A DNA stretch of 64,000 bases from an uncultured Ilumatobacter sp. (lineage in GTDB: Bacteria; Actinomycetota; Acidimicrobiia; Acidimicrobiales; Ilumatobacteraceae): assembly GCA_905480335.1 (NCBI GenBank), contig CAJQPY010000003.1, forward strand, positions 62,001 through 126,000, in the 5' to 3' direction. A program made the position numbers and the translations under genes. Below, piece by piece: positions 17,629 through 25,344 of this stretch. Under the pieces are notes generated by a model that saw only the letters and a program-made list of their open reading frames with translations, was not told the DNA's origin and did not search any database. The stretch's first letter is position 1. Each line of letters starts with the position of its first letter.

Positions 17629-18262
17629 GACATCTACGGTACCGATCGGGCTGTAATTCGCCGGAACGTCCCATCCGACGACGTCGTGCAGGATCATGTC
17701 TTCCATCGCGAGCCGGCCCTGGTCGGCCGTGATTTCTTTCCCGATGCTGTCGATCAGAGCCGGGGAGAAGTCCGCCCCGGCCATGTCGATTAACACCCAA
17801 CCTCCCCATTCATCAGCGGCGACGGATGGCGCACGCAAGCCATCAAGATCCGCCGGGACAAGATTGTCCCGGTCCGGCACACCGACAATCAGGCCAGTGG
17901 TGTCGTACATCCAGCCGTGGTACTGGCAGGTGAAGCGGCGGGCCCCAGATCCAGTCCGCTCACCGACAATTGCCGTACCTCAATGCTGACAGACATTGTT
18001 GAGCGCAACGAGTGATCCATCGCTCTGACGGGTGAACGACAGTCTCGCCATGACCCTCGTATGTCAAGCAGTCGCCGGACTCGGCCACCTGCTTTGATCG
18101 ACCCGCAATCATCCAGTCGGCTCCCAGCACGCGCTCTCGTTCGAGCTTGAACCGGACCGAGCGCGATGGACCCTCATGCCATCGTGCTCGGTCCGTACGC
18201 GTGCAACAGCGGGACTTCGGCGTCCAGGCGAACCGGGACATCAACCCGCGTGAGTGGGCCAT
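17629..18262 (-). pseudogene. Decayed 5' part of a Rieske aromatic-ring oxygenase alpha subunit
   Basis: Translation in successive frames gives the N-terminal half of a Rieske [2Fe-2S] oxygenase: SVRFKLERERVLGADWMIAG, then ALNNVCQH, GERTGSGARRFTCQYHGWMY and LRAPSVAADEWGGWVLID. Reading it needs at least two frame changes (near MHEGPSRS-like and GETVV segments), and a TGA stands directly after CQH where families have Arg in the iron-sulphur motif CxH-R-G. The remnant ends abruptly near DVPANY, about residue 190 of an expected 400 or so, exactly where the MerR gene begins. An AGGAG ribosome site survives just ahead of 18262. It was probably once the target of the divergent TetR gene. Confidence 0.85.
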
Positions 18263-18321
18263 CGTTGACTCCTGTCGGTTGGAGAGGAACAAGGGGCAAC
18301 GCTGCTCGCTACGTATCAATT

Positions 18322-18343
18322 TTATCTATGACAGTTGTGATAA
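18322..18343. promoter_or_regulatory. Candidate TetR operator/promoter
   Basis: TTATC and GATAA form a 5-bp inverted repeat spaced by 12 bases, ten bases ahead of the TetR start. GATAAT at 18339-18344 resembles a -10 box and would give a near-leaderless TetR message. The site lies between the TetR gene and the divergent Rieske remnant, the usual place for a TetR operator. Confidence 0.35.
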
Positions 18344-18352
18344 TCTCGATAA

Positions 18353-18916
18353 ATGCCGAGGCTCGTGGACGCCGACCGGCGTCGCGGCGAACTCGCCGAT
18401 GCCGCTGCATGCGCGATCGCCCGCTCAGGGATCGACGGCGCCTCACTCCGCGAAGTCGCTGCCGAGGCAGGCTGGACTACCGGTGCCCTCGTGCACTACT
18501 TCGCAAACAAGCGCGAGTTGCTTGCGTTTACGCTCCGGGCGTCACTCAACAGCCGTTGCGCTCGTCGGTCCGACCACGCTGCGCTTACGCCTGACCGGGC
18601 GCTGCGAACAATGCTCGTCGATGCGCTTCCGACGACCGAGGAGATGACCCTCCACTGGGTGGTCGCTCTCGCGTTCGCCGGGCAGGCCGGCTCGGACCCC
18701 GGCCTCGCACTCATCCAACGGAACGCCTATCTCAAGTTCCGCGCCACGGTCATTGCGCTGATCGAGATCTGCCGTCCCGATCTCGAATCGGATCAAGAAG
18801 CCGAACGCCTTCTCGCGCTCGTGAACGGCATCGCACTGCAATCGCTGTTCGACCCGGTGCTGTGGACCGAGTCGCGGCAGCTGTCGGCGCTCGACGCCGG
18901 TCGGGGACACCGATGA
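18353..18916 (+). CDS. TetR family transcriptional regulator
   Basis: A 187-residue regulator. The N-terminal TetR HTH is clear: GELADAAACAIARSGIDGAS, LREVAAEAGWTTGALVHYF, then ANKRELL. The C-terminal ligand domain is divergent, as usual. It starts an apparent operon: its stop overlaps the ATG of the TIM-barrel gene (ATGA). The gene also faces the decayed Rieske oxygenase, which may have been a former target. Effector unknown. Confidence 0.9.
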   Translation: MPRLVDADRRRGELADAAACAIARSGIDGASLREVAAEAGWTTGALVHYFANKRELLAFTLRASLNSRCARRSDHAALTPDRALRTMLVDALPTTEEMTLHWVVALAFAGQAGSDPGLALIQRNAYLKFRATVIALIEICRPDLESDQEAERLLALVNGIALQSLFDPVLWTESRQLSALDAGRGHR

Positions 18917-19767
18917 AGTCGCGAGAGGCGGATCAACTCGTGCTGTCCCATTTCAGCCTGGCGCGTGACCATCCACTCGAGGATCGAGTGCGTGCCGCTG
19001 CCGCTGCCGACTTCGACGGCGTCGGCTTCTTCGCCGGGCAATATCCAAGCCTCGGCGTCGGCTGGGATACGGCCAAAATCCACGACCTGCTCGATCGGCA
19101 CGGCATCGTGATAGCCGAGGTCGAGGCCCTCTCGGGGTGGGGGAACTCGACCCTGTCTGGGCGTTACCTTGCGTTCGAACAACTCGTATGGACTCTCGTC
19201 GATGAGTTTCATGTTCCCTACGTCCAGGCAATCGGGTCGGTTGAGGGGTCGATGGCCGATGCGGCCAGGCGCTTCGGCGAGTTGTGCGATCGAGCCGCAA
19301 TGCATGGCGCCACAGTCGGCCTGGAGTTCCTTCCGTTCACGAATATTGCCGATGTGAGCGATGCCGTCGAGATCGTCGACGCAGCCGGCCGTCCTAACGG
19401 GGGCGTGTGCGCCGACATCTGGCACCACGCCCGGGGCGTCGATGATCTCGAACTTCTCAGACAGATCCCGCCTGAATTGCTAGTGCGGGTACAGATGAGC
19501 GACGGCCCGGCCACACCGACGCTCCACGACTACAAAGACGACTGCCTACGGCATCGGTTGCCGCCGGGAGACGGCGACTTCGACGTTGACGGCTTCGTGA
19601 ACGCCGTTCTAGACCTGGGTTACACCGGTCCCTGGGACCTTGAGGTGTGCAACGACGACGTCTGGGGCCAAACACCTGACGCCCACGCTGCAGGCGCTGC
19701 CGCCGGCATGCGCCGAGTTCTCGAACGGGTCCGACATTCCCGAATGATGGAAGGTAAAGCCATATGA
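18913..19767 (+). CDS. Sugar phosphate isomerase/epimerase family TIM-barrel protein
   Basis: A 284-residue AP-endonuclease-2-like TIM barrel (IolE/xylose isomerase-like family). Supporting segments are RVRAAAAADFDGVGFFAG at the start of the barrel, VGLEFLPFTNIAD with the metal-ligand Glu, GGVCADIWHHARG with Asp/His ligands, RVQMSDGPATP, and GPWDLEVCNDDVWGQTP near the end. These are the positions where the family binds a divalent metal. Start and end overlap neighbours by four bases each (ATGA), so it is translated with TetR and the SDR. It probably isomerises or dehydrates a small polyol or keto acid; the substrate cannot be named. Confidence 0.8.
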   Translation: MKSREADQLVLSHFSLARDHPLEDRVRAAAAADFDGVGFFAGQYPSLGVGWDTAKIHDLLDRHGIVIAEVEALSGWGNSTLSGRYLAFEQLVWTLVDEFHVPYVQAIGSVEGSMADAARRFGELCDRAAMHGATVGLEFLPFTNIADVSDAVEIVDAAGRPNGGVCADIWHHARGVDDLELLRQIPPELLVRVQMSDGPATPTLHDYKDDCLRHRLPPGDGDFDVDGFVNAVLDLGYTGPWDLEVCNDDVWGQTPDAHAAGAAAGMRRVLERVRHSRMMEGKAI

Positions 19768-20537
19768 GTAGCACTACCCACAACTTCTCCAACCGAGTCG
19801 TCCTCATCACCGGCGCGACCGGCGGGATGGGGCAGGCGATCTCACGGTCAATGGCCGACGCGAGTGCACAGCTTGTGCTCACCGACCTCGATGCCGACGC
19901 CGGAGCCGCACTCGTCGACGACCTCGGCGGCGGCGACTCGATCATGTTTTGCTGCACCGACGTCTCCGACGCGTCCTCCGTCAAGCATCTAGTCGCCCAG
20001 ACGACCGAGCGGTTCGGACGCCTCGATTGCGCAGTCAACGCAGCGGCGATCGAGTTCGAGACCGTCCCGTTAGCTGACTGTGCCGACGAGGACTTCGACC
20101 GAATGATGCAGGTCAACACCACCGGGCTATTCACCTGCATGAAACATGAGCTCCGCGCCATCCTCAAACACGGGGACGGTGGAGCGATCGTGAACATCGC
20201 CTCTAGCAGCTCATTTCGCCCACAACACCAGCAGCCGGCGTACACCGCTAGCAAACACGCCGTGCTCGGACTGACCCGAAGTGCTGCGCTTGACTATGCC
20301 AGCGACGGCATTCGGGTCAACGCTATCTGTCCCGGGGCGATCGACACCCCCATGCTGCACAATGCGATGAAGCGTCGCGGGCGGTCGGCCGACAAAGTCG
20401 CTGAGCGGCTGAGTCCGCTGGGTCGGTTCGGACGACCCGACGAAATCGCAGCTGCAGCATTATGGCTTTGTTCCGATGCATCGTCATTTACCACCGGGCA
20501 TGCGCTGGCTGTCGACGGTGGCATGCTCGGCAGCTAA
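19764..20537 (+). CDS. Short-chain dehydrogenase/reductase
   Basis: A 257-residue classical SDR. Motifs: TGATGGMGQAISRSM for the cofactor, LTDLDAD (acidic, favouring NAD), CAVNAAAIEF in place of the usual NNAG, INIASSSS-like Ser region (VNIASSSSF) and YTASKHAVLG with the catalytic Tyr and Lys. It follows the TIM-barrel gene with a four-base overlap, which suggests a joint two-step conversion of a polyol or hydroxy acid under TetR control. The replacement of NNAG by NAAA is seen in some SDRs and does not by itself imply loss of function. Confidence 0.9.
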   Translation: MSSTTHNFSNRVVLITGATGGMGQAISRSMADASAQLVLTDLDADAGAALVDDLGGGDSIMFCCTDVSDASSVKHLVAQTTERFGRLDCAVNAAAIEFETVPLADCADEDFDRMMQVNTTGLFTCMKHELRAILKHGDGGAIVNIASSSSFRPQHQQPAYTASKHAVLGLTRSAALDYASDGIRVNAICPGAIDTPMLHNAMKRRGRSADKVAERLSPLGRFGRPDEIAAAALWLCSDASSFTTGHALAVDGGMLGS

Positions 20538-20546
20538 GGAGTACTC

Positions 20547-20969
20547 GTGACCTCCACTCCCGACCACGAACAGAACGCTTATCGGCAGGGCGCACCCACA
20601 CCAACACCGCGGCCCCTCGAGCGGTGGTTTCCCCGCGACCCGACCACCGTCGGCGACGACCCGGACTACCGGTTTACCCTGGCCAACGAGCGCACGTTCC
20701 TCGCTTGGGTACGAACAGCACTGGCTCTTTCCGCCGGCGGGCTACTGGCATTGACAGTGCTCGACGATGTCCGCGGCGAGGAATTCCTCGGTATCGCTCT
20801 TCTTGCGATCAGCTTTCTGACCGCAGCGACTGCGTACCGACGATGGGCGCTTAACGAACGCGCAATGCGACTGAATACTCCCCTACCGTCGTCTCGTCTT
20901 CCCCTGCTCATGGCAATCGGTGTTGCGGTCGTGTCCCTCGTGGCTGCCTTGATCGCCGCGTTGAACTGA
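20547..20969 (+). CDS. DUF202 (YidH-like) membrane protein
   Basis: A 140-residue protein with a soluble Pro/Thr-rich N-terminus, the DUF202 signature LANERTFLAWVRTALALSAG and three hydrophobic helices (LLALTVL region, FLGIALLAISFLTAATAY, LLMAIGVAVVSLVAALIAAL). YidH-family proteins are small inner-membrane proteins of unknown role. The GTG at 20547 has AAGGAG a few bases upstream. It is followed after three bases by a second DUF202 gene. Confidence 0.85.
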   Translation: MTSTPDHEQNAYRQGAPTPTPRPLERWFPRDPTTVGDDPDYRFTLANERTFLAWVRTALALSAGGLLALTVLDDVRGEEFLGIALLAISFLTAATAYRRWALNERAMRLNTPLPSSRLPLLMAIGVAVVSLVAALIAALN

Positions 20970-20972
20970 ACC

Positions 20973-21305
20973 ATGCGACCCGACACTGTTTTTGATCCGA
21001 TGTTGCAGCATGAACGCACCGCGCTCGCTTGGGAGCGCACTGCGATCGCCAGCATGGTGTCCGGCACGCTGCTCGCTCGGCGGGCCGCCGATCTCCATGT
21101 CTCGCTTGCTGCGCTGGGCCTGCTCCAGGTCGTACTCGGCGCCGCGTTGTTGATCTGGACGGGACTGCGCTACGAGCAGTTACACGCGCCCCTTCGCCGC
21201 GGCGAGAGCCCGGCGCATCCGGATGCGGTGCGCATCATCGGCTTGACGACGGTCGGCTTCTGCGGTGCCGCCACGGTTATCGCAATCGCAAGCGCCATGA
21301 CCTGA
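20973..21305 (+). CDS. Second DUF202 membrane protein
   Basis: A 110-residue protein starting almost directly with the DUF202 motif (QHERTALAWERTAIASMVSG) and containing three helices (LAALGLLQVVLGAALLIWTG; IIGLTTVGFCGAATVIAIAS). It is shorter than its upstream neighbour and lacks the soluble N-terminus. The adjacent pair probably forms a hetero-oligomer in the membrane, which is inference. No function is known. Confidence 0.8.
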   Translation: MRPDTVFDPMLQHERTALAWERTAIASMVSGTLLARRAADLHVSLAALGLLQVVLGAALLIWTGLRYEQLHAPLRRGESPAHPDAVRIIGLTTVGFCGAATVIAIASAMT

Positions 21306-21344
21306 ACAGATGCACCGTCGCCCCGACCGGCCGTTTCGGATGTG

Positions 21345-23756
21345 TTACTCGTCAAACGGCTCAGACTCGCTCACAGCAATTAACGCCGCGTTGACGACGC
21401 TGCCAGCGTCGATTCCGGTGATCCGATGAAGATCGGCGATCGTTCCCGACTCACCGAACCGGTCGACCCCGAGGGCGTATTGGCGCGTGCCGAGTGCTGA
21501 TCCGATCCAGGCGAGACTGTGACTCGCCGCATCATGGACGCTCACCACCGGCCGCCGCCGCTCGGCCGCCGGCACAAGGCGGTGCAGCCGACTTGGGACC
21601 CGCACGACGCGTGCCGTCGCCGTCGATCGCGCGAAGCCGTCGCGCCAACTCCGATACACCCGGTCCGGGCTCGTGAGGTGGATCACGGTCGCCTGAACAC
21701 CCTCGGCATCAAGCTCTTCCGCAGCGGCTAACGCATTCGGTGCCGTCACGCCGGTCGTGACGATCGTGACCCCGGGCCGACCGTCGTCGGGCGCGTCTCG
21801 AAGTCGATAGCCACCGGCAAGGACATGCTGGCGCAGTCGCTCTTCCCCCTCTACTGCGAGCACCGCCGCGAACGGGGCCTGATCGATGGGGCGTGTCGAC
21901 AACCGCAAATAGATGCTCGTCCCATTCGCACGGCCAACCTGGTCGAACGCGTCGCAGAGCAGCCAGTCGACCTCGGTCGAGTAGGCAGGCTCGACGGAGG
22001 TGAGATTCGGCAGCTCGGCGCCGACCGATGCTGTAATCGTCGACTGGTGCGCTCCACCTTCTGGCGCAAGTGTCACGCCAGCGGGCGTGCCGGCGACGAC
22101 AAACCTGGCATCGTTGTAGAGGCCGTAGATCAGCGCATCAAGGCCGCGAAGCACGAACGGGTCGTAGACCGTCCCGACTGGCAGTAGGTGCTGGCCGTGG
22201 TGATCATGGCTCAGGCCTAACTGACCAAGCAGCATGAACAGGTTCATCTCACTGATCCCGAGCTCTATGTGCTGACCAGTGGGGCCCGGCGCCCACCTAA
22301 GCAGCCGGTCAGCGCCGCCGTGATCGTTGCGCTCAATGTCGGAGTAGACGCCACGCTTATTGATGAACCCGCCAAGGTTCGTTGAGATCGACACGTCGGG
22401 CGCGGTGGTCACGATCCGTTCGCCGACATCCTCGACGTCGGCCAGGCTGGCAAGTACGCGCCCGAATGCTTCCTGAGTCGAGACCCAACCGTTCGTCACC
22501 ATGGAGCGAGCCGCATGCGGCACCGGTAGCACAGGGCGCGGCGTAGGGGGCGCGTTGTTGATGTCACCGCCGACCGCGCCACACAGTTGGCCGGCCGCCG
22601 AAAGCGGATCGAATCTATCCCACTCGGTGTTCGCGTCGAGGCCGAGCGAGACACGGAACTCGTCGATCTGCTCAGGGCTCAGTAGCGCAGCGTGATTCAT
22701 TGGGTCACCTGCCATCGCGAGACCGTGTCCCTTAATCGTGTAGGCGAACACCACAGAGGGGCGGTCCACCTCGACGTCGCACGAGCGGAACGTGTCGATG
22801 AGTAGGCCGAGGTCGTGACCGCCCAAATCGGTGACGAGTCGTTTCAATGCGTCATCGTCGAGCCCATCGGCGATGTCGCTGACAGCTGGATCAGCACCGA
22901 TGAGGAATTTGCGGCGGACCTCAGCACCAGCGAGGCCAAATAACTCCTGATATGCCTCGTTCGGCATCGTGTCAATGTGCGCCTTGAGGGCTGCGCCTCC
23001 AGGCTGCACAAATGCCTCGGTAAGACGCCGACCGTATTTCGCCTCCGCAACGTGCCACCCAGCGTCGGCAAAAAAACGTTTAAGTCGAATCGCCGCGATG
23101 TCCGGGATGACCCGATCAAGTGACTGCCGGTTCAAGTCGATCACCATCGTGAAATTGCCGAGGCCCTGGGTAGCAGGATCGGCGATTGCCTCCCACACGT
23201 TCCCCTCATCGAGCTCAGCGTCACCGACCAGTGCAATGAACCGAGCGGGGTCCTGCTTGCCGAAGTGGGAGTCGGTGTACCGACGGGTCAGTGCGGAAAA
23301 GAGGGGCGCCACCGCACCGAGCCCAACCGACCCAGTCGAAAAGTCGGAGACGTCGGGGTCTTTGGTCCGCGAGGGGTATGCCTGCAGGCCGCCATATTGT
23401 CGCAGCGTGGTGAGATACGACTGATCGAGTTCGCCCGTGAGGTACTTAATGGCGTGATAGACGGGCGAAGCATGTGGCTTTACCGCCACCTTGTCGTGGC
23501 CACCGATGTGCGCAAACCACAGCGCGGTCATTACCGACACCATTGAGGCGGACGACGCCTGGTGCCCCCCGACCTTCACATCGGTGTCGCGGCGACGATT
23601 GGCGTAGTCGATAATCCGAGTCGCAAGCCACAGCACCCGCCGTTCGATCTCGCGGAGCGTGCCGATATTGACATGTGCAACGTCGAACCGCCCTGGACTA
23701 GGCAGCGGACCGGGGTCGACCTGGGTGAGTGAGTCAGGCGGGACATCGAACGACAT
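21345..23756 (-). CDS. Transketolase / pyruvate dehydrogenase E1 (AceE)-like TPP enzyme
   Basis: A thiamine-diphosphate enzyme of 803 residues. The N-terminal part resembles homodimeric pyruvate dehydrogenase E1: VGGHQASSASMVSVMTALWF, HASPVYHAIKYLTGEL, and a cofactor motif GDAELDEGNVWEAI followed by MVIDLNRQSLDR (AceE has GDGEMDE...NLQRLDG). The later parts contain the pyrimidine-binding domain (GISEMNLFMLLGQLGL, with the catalytic Glu) and the C-terminal domain (VTIVTTGVTAPNALAAAEEL). It is shorter than AceE and encoded without E2/E3 genes nearby, so it may act on another keto acid or a ketose. The ATG at 23756 is preferred over one six codons upstream. Confidence 0.8.
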   Translation of the reverse strand: MSFDVPPDSLTQVDPGPLPSPGRFDVAHVNIGTLREIERRVLWLATRIIDYANRRRDTDVKVGGHQASSASMVSVMTALWFAHIGGHDKVAVKPHASPVYHAIKYLTGELDQSYLTTLRQYGGLQAYPSRTKDPDVSDFSTGSVGLGAVAPLFSALTRRYTDSHFGKQDPARFIALVGDAELDEGNVWEAIADPATQGLGNFTMVIDLNRQSLDRVIPDIAAIRLKRFFADAGWHVAEAKYGRRLTEAFVQPGGAALKAHIDTMPNEAYQELFGLAGAEVRRKFLIGADPAVSDIADGLDDDALKRLVTDLGGHDLGLLIDTFRSCDVEVDRPSVVFAYTIKGHGLAMAGDPMNHAALLSPEQIDEFRVSLGLDANTEWDRFDPLSAAGQLCGAVGGDINNAPPTPRPVLPVPHAARSMVTNGWVSTQEAFGRVLASLADVEDVGERIVTTAPDVSISTNLGGFINKRGVYSDIERNDHGGADRLLRWAPGPTGQHIELGISEMNLFMLLGQLGLSHDHHGQHLLPVGTVYDPFVLRGLDALIYGLYNDARFVVAGTPAGVTLAPEGGAHQSTITASVGAELPNLTSVEPAYSTEVDWLLCDAFDQVGRANGTSIYLRLSTRPIDQAPFAAVLAVEGEERLRQHVLAGGYRLRDAPDDGRPGVTIVTTGVTAPNALAAAEELDAEGVQATVIHLTSPDRVYRSWRDGFARSTATARVVRVPSRLHRLVPAAERRRPVVSVHDAASHSLAWIGSALGTRQYALGVDRFGESGTIADLHRITGIDAGSVVNAALIAVSESEPFDE

Positions 23757-23765
23757 GGGTCCAGC

Positions 23766-24830
23766 GTGGCACACGTTTCAATGCTGCGCGCACCTCCTGG
23801 TGACGGGGTGGGTACGGCTGACAGCCTGCGAATATCCGGGCATACACTCCTTGAGTCCTGCCTCCATCGCCAGCCGAAAGTTGACCCGTTGCTCGCTGCC
23901 CTGCTCGCTGTGCTCGTCGGCATCGCCGTCCTCGCTGTCGCCGCCGATCAGTTCGTCATCGGAGCAGCTCGCGTCGCTCTGATTAAGAACGTGCCATCCC
24001 TCGTGGTCGGCGTGGTGGTCATCGGTTTCGGCACGAGTGCCCCCGAGATCCTCGTCTCAGCATTGGCCGTGCTCGACGACCAACCCGATGTCGCGGCCGG
24101 CAACATCATCGGCTCGAACATTGCCAACCTCTCGCTGTTACTCGGCGTCGGGGCACTGATCGTCCCTCTCGCCATCGATTCGCGAACTGTGCGTAGCGAA
24201 GCCCTCATGGTGGTCGGCGCCGTCACACTGTTCGGCATCTTCGTGCAAAACGGAGGCGTCAACCGCGTCGAGGGCATCATCTTGCTCGTTGCGATGGTCG
24301 CTGCGCTGTACGTGATCACCCGATCGCAGAGCGGCGACCCGATTGGATCCGAGGCGGCAGAGTTCGCTGATGCGACCCACCATCGATTCGTTCCCGAAGT
24401 CGGACGCACCGTCGTCGGCTTCGTGTTCACCATTGCGTCGGGTCGATTCCTGCTGTGGGGAGCTCTCGACCTCGCTGACAGAACGGGGCTCTCGACCGGA
24501 TTCATCGGGGCCACACTCGTCTCGATCGGAACGTCATTGCCCGAGTTGGTCACGGTCATCCAGTCGGCACGCCGCTCGGAGACTGACTTAATGGTCGGCA
24601 ACCTGCTTGGATCAAACCTTTTCAATGCGCTTGCTGCGGGCGGCATCGTTGGCCTCATCGGCACATCCATCAAGATTGCGGACACATCACTCACCACGAC
24701 CGCAGCCACCGCTGCGGTCGTGGTTGCTGCCGCAGCGACATTGTCTATGCGCACGGGCCTTCGCGTCACACGTATCGAGGGCGGCCTACTCGCCCTCGCC
24801 TACGTGGCTATCGTGACGCTGCTCATCTGA
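23766..24830 (+). CDS. Ca2+/cation antiporter (CaCA family)
   Basis: A membrane exchanger of up to 354 residues with the two inverted alpha repeats of the Na+/Ca2+ exchanger family. The first contains GFGTSAPEILVSALAVL and AAGNIIGSNIANLSLLLG; the second contains SIGTSLPELVTVIQSARR and VGNLLGSNLFNALAAGG. About ten hydrophobic helices are visible, with a loop between the halves (RSQSGDPIGSEAAEFADATH). The first 38 residues of the longest frame are not membrane-like and leave only nine bases to the divergent gene, so the real start is probably downstream, for instance the TTG at 23889. Expected role: export of Ca2+ in exchange for Na+ or H+. Confidence 0.87.
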   Translation: MAHVSMLRAPPGDGVGTADSLRISGHTLLESCLHRQPKVDPLLAALLAVLVGIAVLAVAADQFVIGAARVALIKNVPSLVVGVVVIGFGTSAPEILVSALAVLDDQPDVAAGNIIGSNIANLSLLLGVGALIVPLAIDSRTVRSEALMVVGAVTLFGIFVQNGGVNRVEGIILLVAMVAALYVITRSQSGDPIGSEAAEFADATHHRFVPEVGRTVVGFVFTIASGRFLLWGALDLADRTGLSTGFIGATLVSIGTSLPELVTVIQSARRSETDLMVGNLLGSNLFNALAAGGIVGLIGTSIKIADTSLTTTAATAAVVVAAAATLSMRTGLRVTRIEGGLLALAYVAIVTLLI

Positions 24831-25344
24831 ATTACTCCGTCTGAGTACCTCCATGTCATTTTGCTTTGTCAGTTCGTGAGCAGGCGGATCGTGAGGGCTA
24901 GGCGAGTCGCTGGCGGTTCAAGTTGACAATGGAGGCGTCAAGTCCGTCGGTGGCCGTTTCTCGCTGCACGACCGTGATCTCAAGGCGATCGATGTGATCC
25001 CACCAATGACGCAGAGCACACCGGAGAAGGAGTGGCTCCCGTTCCACCGGACAGCGATCCTCCGCAAGCACCTGTTGATGTGCATCCCAGCGTCAAGCGG
25101 GACCCCTAGTGGCCTCGTTACTGCGTGCACGTCTTGGCCGGGGTATGCAGTGGATAATCACTTCAACCCTGCTCCGCAACGGTGCCTCCGACATGGTGAC
25201 CGCCGAGGGACAACTCCGTGATTGGTTGACGGAACATGACTAAGAGTTGATCAGCAAGATTCACAAGCATCTGCCTCCGTGTTCAGCTGATTCCACTGCG
25301 ACAACGCTGACCAGAACCGGCGACGCCTTCGAAAGTGAGCGAGT
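24831..25344. other. Intergenic stretch with a decayed reading frame
   Basis: No intact gene. On the plus strand, about 24935-25290 reads as protein-like sequence only if frames are switched: GRFSLHDRDLKAIDVI and PEKEWLPFHRTAILRKHLL, then after a one-base loss ARLGRGMQWIITSTLLRNG and AEGQLRDWLTEHD followed by a stop. The composition looks like former coding sequence, but I do not recognise the family. Confidence 0.35.

Noticed and set aside
17218..17910. One 230-residue fusion of a Rieske-like domain and MerR
   Set aside because: The N-terminal part is a fragment that continues upstream through frameshifts and a stop, and MerR has its own ATG at the family's usual position. A remnant plus a separate gene explains it better.
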